Virus record (IMG/VR): IMGVR_UViG_3300027708_002314
Location: 1 to 51,262 of that record
Strand: one strand, 5' to 3'
DNA: 51,262 nucleotides
From: a virus
Under the pieces are notes generated by a model, which was given only the letters and a program-made list of their open reading frames with translations, was not told the origin of the DNA and did no database searches. Each line of letters starts with the position of its first letter. Positions within the stretch are counted from its first letter, which is position 1. The translations under genes were made by a program, and so were the position numbers. Below, piece by piece: positions 26,459 through 31,945 of the stretch.

Positions 26459-26533
26459 TGGTTGCGGTGGATAGATTCGCACTACCGACATCCGGATTAT
26501 GAGTCCGGCGCTCTACTACTGAGCTACACCGCT
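26459..26533 (-). tRNA. tRNA with anticodon CAT (Met or Ile2)
   Basis: 75 bases with CCA encoded. Acceptor AGCGGTG pairs with CACCGC but the first pair is A1-A72, a mismatch. D arm GCTC/GAGC with a short AGTAGTA loop, anticodon stem CCGGA/TCCGG with loop CTCATAA, T stem GGTAG/CTATC. The anticodon stem lacks the three G-C pairs of initiator tRNA. It could be elongator Met or an Ile2 reading ATA after lysidine modification. Confidence 0.85.
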
Positions 26534-26543
26534 ATAGTATATA

Positions 26544-26699
26544 TCAAACCTGATACCAAAGTTCATCATAGTATTCATCTTTATTACAACCACATTCCGG
26601 ACATTGAAAATTTTCAGGCAATTGTTCCCAATCACCTTCTTTTTCATTATCGTGTTTATGTTTACATACTATGCAAACGTGTAATATTTCAGCTGTCAT
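26544..26699 (-). CDS. Rubredoxin-like protein
   Basis: 51 residues from the ATG preceded by GAGGAAAAAATA. Four cysteines in two C-x2-C knuckles (C9/C12 in CIVC and C33/C36 in CPECG), with GDWEQLPENFQCPECG matching the rubredoxin core; the family carries one iron and transfers single electrons. It is about the usual length. It sits inside the tRNA island just after a structured RNA element. Partner unknown; the iron-sulfur 3-dehydrase of the sugar cassette is one candidate, by inference only. Confidence 0.8.
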   Translation of the reverse strand: MTAEILHVCIVCKHKHDNEKEGDWEQLPENFQCPECGCNKDEYYDELWYQV

Positions 26700-26716
26700 T
26701 ATTTTTTCCTCGAAAT

Positions 26717-26923
26717 CAATTATTGAGAATACTGTTTCGTGTTTAAGAGAATTCAACCGACCCCTTACGGGATTATTTCGGTATTATACTTCTCCCCCCG
26801 ATTACACCTTTCATACTGCTTCAGCCAGCAGTTATCTCCGGATTATGGATGGACACCTCAAGGGTGATGATATTCCTTAACAGTTAGGATTGCTTATTCT
26901 TTTTCACACATTCTCAATAATTG
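26717..26923 (-). ncRNA. Structured non-coding element closed by 14-bp inverted repeat
   Basis: Between tRNA-Asn and the rubredoxin gene. The ends are perfect 14-base complements (26717-26730 and 26910-26923). Inside, on the minus strand, are several local hairpins: CACC-CTTGA-GGTG, ACTGCT-GGCTGA-AGCAGT, GTA-TAA-TAC, and CCGA...CCC-GTAA-GGG...TCGG. The right arm touches the CCA end of tRNA-Asn. No convincing minus-strand gene is present. It could be a stable RNA processed with the tRNAs, like the T4 species C and D RNAs, or a structured rubredoxin leader. No known RNA family recognised. Confidence 0.5.
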
Positions 26924-26996
26924 GCTCCCCAACGTGGGATCGAACCACGGACCAACAGATTAACAGTCTGCTGCTCTACCGCTGAGCTATCGAGGA
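26922..26996 (-). tRNA. tRNA-Asn (GTT)
   Basis: 75 bases with CCA encoded. Acceptor TCCTCGA/TTGGGGA, D arm GCTC AGCGGTA GAGC, anticodon stem GCAGA/TCTGT with loop CTGTTAA giving anticodon GTT, T arm CGTGG TTCGATC CCACG, discriminator G. Complete and canonical. Confidence 0.95.
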
Positions 26997-27002
26997 ATAA
27001 CA

Positions 27003-27605
27003 CTATACGGTTTTACCATAAAGATGAATTAACAACTCATCTAAAGATTTTTTGTTTCCTTCAACTGATTTCCAATCAACTAAAACGCCTTGGTAATTAT
27101 ACATTGGTATAATATTAAATGGTATCGTTTTAATATCTATAATTGGAAAATTTTTATTCTCAGAAAAATCTAAATTATAATTTGTATTTGTTTCAGAAAC
27201 AACTAAAAAATTATTTGGTCCATTAAATGTTACATGATCAAATTTAAAATGATTTTTTACTTTTACCGTATAAGGATCAAATTTACTTAATATATTATCT
27301 ACAACAAAATATTTTGATTGAAATATCTGTTTAAATTTTATTGTACCTTTATTATATTTTGACAATACATTCGTTGCGTAAAGAGCAGGATACACAACCA
27401 ACGTTTCTCCAAGTAATACACTACCACTATTAACCTGAATATCTATTTCCACTTTACCATAACAATTTACATTATTTTCAAAGGAAAATAATTCTGTTCC
27501 TTCAACTAATCCATCTTTACAGACGATACCATCAACTAATACCTTAATTGAGGTATTCGGTTCAGCTTGACCATGTATGGTAAAAGTTCTAAATGATTCA
27601 GCCAC
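27003..27605 (-). CDS. Unknown 200-residue protein in the tRNA island
   Basis: Beta-rich sequence (SFRTFTIHGQAEPNTSIKV, VEIDIQVNSGSVLLGETLVVY) with many N and F residues and no enzyme motif. Starts at GTG with AGGA about 11 bases upstream. Its DNA looks more AT-rich than the core genes and it is flanked by tRNAs, so it may be a recent insertion. Function unknown; an N-terminal immunoglobulin-like strand pattern is possible but weak. Confidence 0.6.
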   Translation of the reverse strand: MAESFRTFTIHGQAEPNTSIKVLVDGIVCKDGLVEGTELFSFENNVNCYGKVEIDIQVNSGSVLLGETLVVYPALYATNVLSKYNKGTIKFKQIFQSKYFVVDNILSKFDPYTVKVKNHFKFDHVTFNGPNNFLVVSETNTNYNLDFSENKNFPIIDIKTIPFNIIPMYNYQGVLVDWKSVEGNKKSLDELLIHLYGKTV

Positions 27606-27648
27606 GGTTATTTGTTCCTATAAAAAATTATTCTTATTTAATAATAAT

Positions 27649-27722
27649 TGGAGCGGGATATTGGAATCGAACCAATAACGAGAGGTTGGAAACCTCTAGT
27701 TTTACCATTAAACTAATCCCGC
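27649..27722 (-). tRNA. tRNA-Gly (TCC)
   Basis: 74 bases with CCA encoded. Acceptor GCGGGAT/ATCCCGC, D arm GTTT AATGGTA AAAC, anticodon stem AGAGG/CCTCT with loop TTTCCAA giving anticodon TCC, T arm ATTGG TTCGATT CCAAT, discriminator T. Complete. Confidence 0.95.
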
Positions 27723-27728
27723 AAAAAC

Positions 27729-27795
27729 TGGAGCGGTGGTCTGCTATGCTCAGATAATATAAGAGGGTATCTCACATCGTACTATTACACACCGC
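27729..27795 (-). ncRNA. tRNA-like relic or minimal tRNA-like RNA
   Basis: 67 bases directly upstream of tRNA-Gly on the minus strand. The ends form an acceptor-like stem GCGGTG/CACCGC followed by T and CCA. A 4-bp stem with a 7-base loop (TCTG AGCATAG CAGA) occupies the T-arm place but lacks TTC. An anticodon-like stem TGAGA/TCTTA has a 5-base loop. No clear anticodon, so it is probably a decayed tRNA or a tRNA mimic. Confidence 0.35.
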
Positions 27796-27799
27796 ATTG

Positions 27800-27919
27800 T
27801 TACTTTTCTTTATCTTTTCTTGCTTTGGCCTTGGCTTCAATTCTTGCTAATAAGTCTAACAACTCTTTCTTGGTTAACATTCTACCCCATGAAGGTGTTG
27901 GTTTTTCTTTTTCTGTCAT
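27800..27919 (-). CDS. Microprotein, 39 residues
   Basis: Reads MTEKEKPTPSWGRM, then a helical LTKKELLDLLARIEAKAKAR tail. No Shine-Dalgarno sequence; the ATG lies only seven bases after the -10 of a strong sigma70 promoter (27927-27955), so its mRNA would be leaderless or nearly so. Family unknown. Moderate support from promoter placement and composition. Confidence 0.45.
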   Translation of the reverse strand: MTEKEKPTPSWGRMLTKKELLDLLARIEAKAKARKDKEK

Positions 27920-27926
27920 ATGTAAT

Positions 27927-27955
27927 ACTATAACATTTTTTATTCATAATGTCAA
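27927..27955 (-). promoter_or_regulatory. Sigma70 promoter TTGACA-17-TATAGT
   Basis: TTGACA at 27955-27950 and TATAGT at 27932-27927 on the minus strand, 17 bases apart, a near-consensus host promoter. The -35 overlaps the 3' end of the 58-residue gene. It should drive the 39-residue frame, the tRNA-like element and tRNA-Gly, and perhaps the downstream tRNAs, early in infection. Confidence 0.65.
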
Positions 27956-28120
27956 ATGGTTATAGCAAAATATACCAAAATATACTTTACTATAACCACC
28001 CTTTTTAGATTTCTCTAAACGCCTTATAGCTTTGTTACTTTTTTTATGACTCCCTGCTTTACGAAACAATGCCAATTTGACAAGATAGTTTCGTGGTTGG
28101 GGAGTATTTTTCTTTTTCAT
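27944..28120 (-). CDS. Small basic protein, 58 residues
   Basis: Start chosen at the ATG after TTTTTAAGGAGAGTATC, a strong ribosome site; the longer frame upstream lacks one. Product MKKKNTPQPRNYLVK, then KAGSHKKSNKAIRRLEKSKK: very basic, as in small nucleic-acid-binding T4-like proteins. I recall similar basic peptides in marine T4-like genomes but no function. Confidence 0.7.
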   Translation of the reverse strand: MKKKNTPQPRNYLVKLALFRKAGSHKKSNKAIRRLEKSKKGGYSKVYFGIFCYNHLTL

Positions 28121-28129
28121 GATACTCTC

Positions 28130-28226
28130 CTTAAAAATATGGGGCTCGTTGTGTAAACGGGACGGCCACCTCCGTTGTTGTTCGGCCAAGAATCCTCAAC
28201 CCAATCATTACACTTGATACAACAAA
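28130..28226 (-). other. Structured leader between tRNA-Tyr and the 58-residue gene
   Basis: About 97 bases without a gene. On the minus strand AGTGTAA near the 5' side can pair with TTACAC near the 3' side, and TTGGCCG with a later GGCC, giving a closed stem with an inner hairpin just upstream of the ribosome site. It could be a processing signal for tRNA-Tyr or a leader control element. Structure is proposed by eye only. Confidence 0.3.
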
Positions 28227-28227
28227 C

Positions 28228-28311
28228 TGGTGGAGCATCTTGGGATCGAACCAAGCATGCCAGAGGCGGCGGATTTACAGTCCGCTGAATCACCATTGAT
28301 TCTTCTGCTCC
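28228..28311 (-). tRNA. tRNA-Tyr (GTA), long variable arm
   Basis: 84 bases with CCA encoded. Acceptor GGAGCAG/ATGCTCC (last pair mismatched), anticodon stem GCGGA/TCCGC with loop CTGTAAA giving anticodon GTA, a long variable arm CGCCTCTGGCATG, T arm CTTGG TTCGATC CCAAG. The class II shape agrees with bacterial tRNA-Tyr. Confidence 0.93.
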
Positions 28312-28322
28312 GTATTACTTAC

Positions 28323-28835
28323 TTATTGAGGGATTTTCCAGCCTAGAGGTTCCGGATCAATTGGTGTGTCCGGATTTTGAATGCCAAAGAATACATCCCA
28401 AAGTTTTTCTTTAATGGCAAATTTTGCAAATAGGCCTACTTCAGTACCAAATGCTTCTATTTCCCATGGTTGAACCCAATAATCGATATTATCAGAATCA
28501 ACTTTTCTGCCTTTCCAACGAGTTAATGTTTCGTTGGTTTCGTTATAAGCATATTGCTTAATGTGTGTCATTTCATGTGCAAGACATTTTAATATTTCCA
28601 TTGCACCAATATTTGGATTCAATTCTATTTCAAATTCTCTTGCTTTGCGGCTTTCATTATATTCTAATATAGAAGCGTAACCATAAACGGGTATACTACT
28701 ATCGAATTTAATTCTGAGATAGATGTTTTCCAACATCTTAGGTTTCATGAGTTCCTGAGCGTAAAAAAGAGCAGCCCTCTTTACATAAGGACGGAAACGC
28801 TGTTTATCGGGACAACCGACTATACTTAACTGCAT
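28323..28835 (-). CDS. SprT-like zinc metallopeptidase-like protein
   Basis: 170 residues from the ATG preceded by AAGGAGACCTAAA; the frame extends further upstream but without a better site. LAHEMTHIKQY (85-95) is the H-E-x-x-H zinc site, and WVQPWEIEAFGTEV near 118-131 could give the third ligand. Small SprT-like phage proteins of this type are common; a peptidase role is plausible, target unknown. A late-like GATAAATA lies about 60 bases upstream. Confidence 0.65.
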   Translation of the reverse strand: MQLSIVGCPDKQRFRPYVKRAALFYAQELMKPKMLENIYLRIKFDSSIPVYGYASILEYNESRKAREFEIELNPNIGAMEILKCLAHEMTHIKQYAYNETNETLTRWKGRKVDSDNIDYWVQPWEIEAFGTEVGLFAKFAIKEKLWDVFFGIQNPDTPIDPEPLGWKIPQ

Positions 28836-28935
28836 TTTAGGTCTCCTTTTAATAGACTGACCCAATAATTGCATTTCTCCGTTACTACTCACAACACTTA
28901 TTTATCTACAATACTCATTTCACCTGGTGAAAAGT

Positions 28936-29367
28936 TTACTCTACTTTAGATACCATTATACTACATTTTTGTAAGAAAGTCAAGCCATCGTCATTCTTAT
29001 AGGAATCACGGTAATATACCGATTTGACCCCCATGGCATACATTTGTTTAGCACAGTCAATACATGGGGCATGGGTCAGGAACATGGTGGATCCATCTCC
29101 AGATTCGTTGCCTCTGGCTAGTTTGGCGATGGCATTGGCCTCTGCATGGATCACTTCAGGTTTGGTTTTGGTGGTTATGGTATCGTCAGATAACTGGATA
29201 TAATCTTCACAGTTATTATCCCAACCGCTTGGCATACCATTGTATCCGATACTGATAATTCGGTCATCTTTTACCACAATGGCACCTACCTGTAATCGTT
29301 TGGCGGTAGATAACTCCGAAAATCTCTGAGCCACATCCATATAGGCATCAATAAATTTTTGTTTCAT
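28936..29367 (-). CDS. cd: Deoxycytidylate (dCMP) deaminase
   Basis: 143 residues. H74-A-E76 and P101-C-x2-C105 form the zinc and catalytic site of the cytidine/deoxycytidylate deaminase family. The middle segment GYNGMPSGWDNNCED is typical of dCMP deaminases. It converts dCMP to dUMP for thymidylate synthesis; no thymidylate synthase is in this window. Shorter than T4 Cd, so the regulatory insert may be reduced. Four-base overlap with the gene upstream. Confidence 0.88.
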   Translation of the reverse strand: MKQKFIDAYMDVAQRFSELSTAKRLQVGAIVVKDDRIISIGYNGMPSGWDNNCEDYIQLSDDTITTKTKPEVIHAEANAIAKLARGNESGDGSTMFLTHAPCIDCAKQMYAMGVKSVYYRDSYKNDDGLTFLQKCSIMVSKVE

Positions 29368-29930
29368 AGATATCCAGTTTCTTGTAACATTTTATAAACC
29401 ATTTTATAATCATAAATTAACGAAACCATCGTGATAGCCACCCGTTCTTCAATTTGATCAGGCGATTCAACACTATGTGGATTGGTAACATCCAATAACC
29501 AAGCTTCATTAGGTTTTGCAATAAAACTATTAGTTTCAATTAAATCATTTTTTTCAAAGGCTCGGCCGTTGGAGGGTAAATAATTTTTACTTGTACTAGG
29601 TGTAATATGACTTTTTACATCTACAGATTTAACTCTATAAAATTGAGTTAAACAATCTTGAGGTCTAATATAAAAATTAATTGATGAAAGTATTCCATTA
29701 TCAGTATGAGCTTTAATGGAAGTATTTATTTTCATTAAAGAAAAATTAAAATTTTTTCTATATCTTTCAGGAACAACTTTAATTAAATTATCTAAAGGTG
29801 TTCCTTCAATTTGTAAATACCATATTCCTTTAAATTCATTATTAATCTCATGTCCATAATTAACTAATTCTTGGCCAATCAAACATTTTTTTTCATCAAT
29901 AATAAAATTTTGTTTTAATTTTGCAAACAT
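29364..29930 (-). CDS. Putative 2-oxoglutarate/Fe(II) oxygenase-like protein
   Basis: 188 residues. H75-T-D77 in IKAHTDNG, H152 in NPHSVE and R163 in ERVAITM fit the H-x-D...H...R iron and oxoglutarate site of double-stranded beta-helix oxygenases, and NEAWLLDVTNPHSV has the expected strand turn. It resembles the aspartyl-hydroxylase-like phage group rather than the DNA dioxygenases. Substrate unknown. Its DNA seems more AT-rich than the core genes. Confidence 0.6.
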   Translation of the reverse strand: MFAKLKQNFIIDEKKCLIGQELVNYGHEINNEFKGIWYLQIEGTPLDNLIKVVPERYRKNFNFSLMKINTSIKAHTDNGILSSINFYIRPQDCLTQFYRVKSVDVKSHITPSTSKNYLPSNGRAFEKNDLIETNSFIAKPNEAWLLDVTNPHSVESPDQIEERVAITMVSLIYDYKMVYKMLQETGYL

Positions 29931-30122
29931 TTACTTAAAGTAATATTCTGAAAATATCATAATTAATAATAAAAGAAATAGTGCTATTCCAATTTTAGTC
30001 CATCGTTCTCGTTCAGTTTCAGGAGCTTGGTGATGACTGCGATAATAACAATCATAATCTGGATCATATCGATACACTTTGCCATCTACTTCAATTGTTT
30101 TTTGATATTCATCATTATTCAT
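29931..30122 (-). CDS. Small membrane-anchored protein
   Basis: 63 residues from the ATG with GGGAG upstream (TTG and GTG lie just before it). Hydrophilic N-terminus MNNDEYQKTIEVDGKVYRYD and one C-terminal membrane helix (IGIALFLLLLIMIFSEYYF). The ATG overlaps the stop of the gene upstream (TGATG). C-tail anchored inner-membrane protein inferred; function unknown. Confidence 0.65.
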   Translation of the reverse strand: MNNDEYQKTIEVDGKVYRYDPDYDCYYRSHHQAPETERERWTKIGIALFLLLLIMIFSEYYFK

Positions 30123-30292
30123 CACCAACTCCCATCATCTATCCATAATCTAACAGTAATCATGGCCAGTTCCAACACAAAAGCATCTTGTTCCCAGGCT
30201 TCATTAGTTTGATTATAAGCACATGAAAATCCCCAATGAAATGGATTTAACTTTAAGGTAATATTACAACCTGAGTATTTTAACCAATTCAT
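30122..30292 (-). CDS. Small protein, 56 residues
   Basis: Reads MNWLKYSGCNITLKLNPFHW and then GFSCAYNQTNEAWEQDAF to IDDGSW. Start and stop overlap both neighbours (ATGA with the gene upstream, TGATG with the gene downstream), which supports it as a real coupled gene. Aromatic-rich; similar N-P-F/L-H-W small proteins occur in marine T4-like phages as I recall. Function unknown. Confidence 0.65.
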   Translation of the reverse strand: MNWLKYSGCNITLKLNPFHWGFSCAYNQTNEAWEQDAFVLELAMITVRLWIDDGSW

Positions 30293-30492
30293 TTTAGTCC
30301 TTTAAGTGTATATGAAGTAATCTTATCCTTAATCATAGAAGGAATATCCAAGTATGGCCATTCTAGGATAAACGGACAACCATATTCCCACCTATTATTA
30401 TATAAGAATTTTCTCACTTCAATCATATCGCCTTTACTACTAGGATCAAATTGATGTCGCTGATATAAATTTAGTTGTTCAATCTTATTCAT
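30289..30492 (-). CDS. Small protein, 67 residues, unknown
   Basis: MNKIEQLNLYQRHQFDPSS followed by an aromatic NNRWEYGCPFILEWPYLD segment. No motif or membrane helix recognised. Overlaps both neighbours by four bases, inside the early small-gene operon behind the promoter at 30708-30736. Confidence 0.6.
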   Translation of the reverse strand: MNKIEQLNLYQRHQFDPSSKGDMIEVRKFLYNNRWEYGCPFILEWPYLDIPSMIKDKITSYTLKGLK

Positions 30493-30698
30493 TTCACAAT
30501 CTCCATATTTACTTTTTTCATATAATGCACAACTTGGGTTTCTTCATGACTTGGTATAGACTTTACCACGGGATAGTATTCTTCACCGTCAATAATATTC
30601 ATTGTCCAATTTGTATAGGAATAGAAAATATCCGTACCACCATTTTTGGCACGGAGTTTCAATAATTTTGATTTGATTTTGGGGTTCATAGTTCTCAT
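30489..30698 (-). CDS. Small protein, 69 residues, first gene of early operon
   Basis: Basic helical start (MNPKIKSKLLKLRAKNGG) and a short beta-rich middle; no known family. Two in-frame ATGs: the first is about three bases from the predicted start site of a consensus sigma70 promoter, nearly leaderless; the second, three codons later, has GAGAACT before it. I report the first. Confidence 0.6.
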   Translation of the reverse strand: MRTMNPKIKSKLLKLRAKNGGTDIFYSYTNWTMNIIDGEEYYPVVKSIPSHEETQVVHYMKKVNMEIVK

Positions 30699-30707
30699 AA
30701 TATATCC

Positions 30708-30736
30708 ATTATAACATAAAGAAAGGGGCCAGTCAA
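30708..30736 (-). promoter_or_regulatory. Sigma70 promoter TTGACT-17-TATAAT
   Basis: TTGACT at 30736-30731 and a perfect TATAAT at 30713-30708 on the minus strand with 17-base spacing. The -35 hexamer is the loop of the terminator hairpin at 30716-30744. It should fire with host polymerase and drive the small-gene run from 30698 to the tRNA island. Confidence 0.75.
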
Positions 30737-30744
30737 GGCCCCTT
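30716..30744 (-). terminator. Terminator hairpin behind the hsp20 operon
   Basis: An 8-bp perfect stem AAGGGGCC/GGCCCCTT with a 6-base loop, then TTTCTTT on the minus strand. It ends the hsp20 and microprotein transcript. The loop holds the -35 of the next promoter, so readthrough and initiation are interlocked here. Confidence 0.75.
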
Positions 30745-30748
30745 ATTA

Positions 30749-30820
30749 TTACCTACCGTTTGGGTAGTTTAATTCTTCCCATTCTTCATCGGTAACAGGC
30801 CACCAGTTTAGAATGTTCAT
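30749..30820 (-). CDS. Microprotein, 23 residues
   Basis: Reads MNILNWWPVTDEEWEELNY, then PNGR and a stop. The ATG overlaps the TGA of the previous microprotein, with AGAGGT upstream. Very short; support comes from its place in an ATGA-linked chain after hsp20, ending just before the terminator. Confidence 0.45.
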   Translation of the reverse strand: MNILNWWPVTDEEWEELNYPNGR

Positions 30821-30918
30821 CTTTGAAAATACCTCTTTTTCATTTCCTCAGATTGTAGTTGTTTAGCATCTTGAATAACTTCAATAACTGAAAGAATAAA
30901 TTTTTTGATATTTTTCAT
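30817..30918 (-). CDS. Microprotein, 33 residues, amphipathic helix
   Basis: MKNIKKFILSVIEVIQDAKQ, then LQSEEMKKRYFQR: a likely amphipathic helix. Its ATG overlaps the hsp20 stop (ATGA), so it is translated by coupling. Function unknown. Confidence 0.5.
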   Translation of the reverse strand: MKNIKKFILSVIEVIQDAKQLQSEEMKKRYFQR

Positions 30919-31367
30919 TTGATGGCAATCTTTTTGATGGCATCTTGTGCCTTTACCATATTCTCTAACCATACTTTGAGCATACCATTGGCAATTTCGG
31001 CATCTTTAATTTCTACCTTATCGGCAAGAGTAAAAGAACGGACAAAATTACGGTTGGCAATACCTTTATAGATGAAGCTTGCTGGATCTTCAGAACTTTC
31101 AACTGCTGCACCTCTGATTATCAATTTGTTACCTTCTAAAGTAACTTCAATATCGGTCTTAGCAAAACCAGCAACTGCCATTTCAATGACATATTTGTTG
31201 TCTTTTACTTGACGTATATTGTATGGAGGATAACCAGGCGTTGCCTTAGCAACAGTTTCAGAGATATCACGGATTTGGTCTAATACATCATCAAAACCAA
31301 CTGTGAAAGGATCCAAAGATTTGGATAGTGAAGTCCATTGTGGAAATAATAGATTTGTGCTTGTCAT
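30915..31367 (-). CDS. hsp20: Small heat shock protein Hsp20 (IbpA-like)
   Basis: 150 residues from the ATG six bases after AAGGAG. The alpha-crystallin domain runs from YPPYNIRQVKDNKYVIEMAV through GNKLIIRG to GIANRNFVRSFTLADKVEI and GMLKVWLEN, closest in style to bacterial IbpA. It acts as a holdase for unfolding proteins; T4-like phages of marine origin often carry one. An in-frame ATG at 31454 would add 29 residues but has no ribosome site and runs through the structured leader, so I reject it. Expression is expected late (TATAAATA at 31523-31530) and probably temperature-controlled by the leader. Confidence 0.9.
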   Translation of the reverse strand: MTSTNLLFPQWTSLSKSLDPFTVGFDDVLDQIRDISETVAKATPGYPPYNIRQVKDNKYVIEMAVAGFAKTDIEVTLEGNKLIIRGAAVESSEDPASFIYKGIANRNFVRSFTLADKVEIKDAEIANGMLKVWLENMVKAQDAIKKIAIK

Positions 31368-31517
31368 GTGTTTCTCCTTAAATTCAAGCGAGTTTTTCAA
31401 AATTGATACCCCGAAGGCGTATCGGATTAAACTGGTTACGGTATCCAGCGGCATCGTAGCGTCATGCCCGCTTTAAAACGCTTCGTAAACTTAGCGGTCC
31501 TAAGGTGAAGCCAGTAT
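31368..31517 (-). promoter_or_regulatory. Candidate ROSE-like RNA thermometer in hsp20 leader
   Basis: About 150 bases of leader. Just before the ATG, CUCGCUU (31392-31386) pairs with the ribosome site AAGGAG (31379-31374) over a GAAUUU loop: six pairs with one bulged G. U-C-G-C-U matches the U-Y-G-C-U signature of ROSE elements, where a bulged G faces the Shine-Dalgarno sequence. A hairpin with a UUCG loop lies upstream (31405-31423, GAUAC-G-CC/GG-GUAUC), and GGAUACC further 5' could pair alternatively with its 3' arm. ROSE leaders control small heat shock genes in proteobacteria, which fits the gene downstream. Proposed by eye. Confidence 0.6.
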
Positions 31518-31522
31518 ATCAG

Positions 31523-31530
31523 TATTTATA
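31523..31530 (-). promoter_or_regulatory. T4-type late promoter box TATAAATA (hsp20)
   Basis: Perfect TATAAATA on the minus strand just after the end of regA. Initiation near 31517 gives the structured hsp20 leader. It implies that Hsp20 is made with the virion proteins. Confidence 0.7.
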
Positions 31531-31537
31531 CTAGGAG

Positions 31538-31945
31538 TCAATAAGCCCCTGGTTTTTTACCAATTTGATATTTCGGAGTTAATTCCCAATCATCCTTTTC
31601 CTTATGGGAAAGTATCTTAATCTGTGATAGGAAGATAGGAGGCGGTTCTTCAATTTGTCTGGTGTTAACAATCTTTACCAGTCCCCAATCAGATAACAGT
31701 TTAGCAATGGCATTCCTACGAGATAAATCATTCTCGGAAATGTCGGTTGGTTTGCCATCCAAAGCAAATAACTCTTTGAAATGTACAATATAATACTTAC
31801 CTTGCTTATGTAAAATATGACAAGATTGGTAAAGTATTCTGTCTTTTTTGGAAGCTACACCGATACGAGTAAGAGTTTCACGCACTTTGAGAAAATCATC
31901 TTTTTCATTTAATGTAACTTCAACTAAATCGATAATTGAAATCAT
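31538..31945 (-). CDS. regA: RegA translational repressor
   Basis: 135 residues. DDFLKVRETLTRIGVASKK, LYQSCHILHKQGKYYIVHFKEL and RRNAIAKLLSDWGLVKIV match T4 RegA throughout. RegA binds around start codons of many early phage mRNAs, including the clamp-loader genes, and represses translation; here it directly follows gp62 with a four-base overlap as in T4. Length matches the family. Confidence 0.92.
   Translation of the reverse strand: MISIIDLVEVTLNEKDDFLKVRETLTRIGVASKKDRILYQSCHILHKQGKYYIVHFKELFALDGKPTDISENDLSRRNAIAKLLSDWGLVKIVNTRQIEEPPPIFLSQIKILSHKEKDDWELTPKYQIGKKPGAY

Noticed and set aside
26671-26880. Plus-strand 69-codon frame over the structured element at 26717-26923
   Set aside because: No ribosome site, wrong strand for the region, and the hairpins and closing repeat explain the sequence better. 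It should be rechecked if the structured RNA is refuted.
28897-28904. GATAAATA as a late promoter before the SprT-like gene
   Set aside because: Seven of eight bases only; single mismatches are expected by chance in AT-rich DNA. Kept only as a remark in the gene entry.
28918-28932. Palindrome TTTCACC-A-GGTGAAA after the dCMP deaminase gene as a terminator
   Set aside because: No T-run follows on the minus strand and the loop is too small unless pairs open; not supported as a terminator.
31368-31454. 29-residue N-terminal extension of Hsp20 from ATG 31454
   Set aside because: No ribosome site, and the stretch forms the structured leader; the ATG at 31367 has AAGGAG six bases before it.
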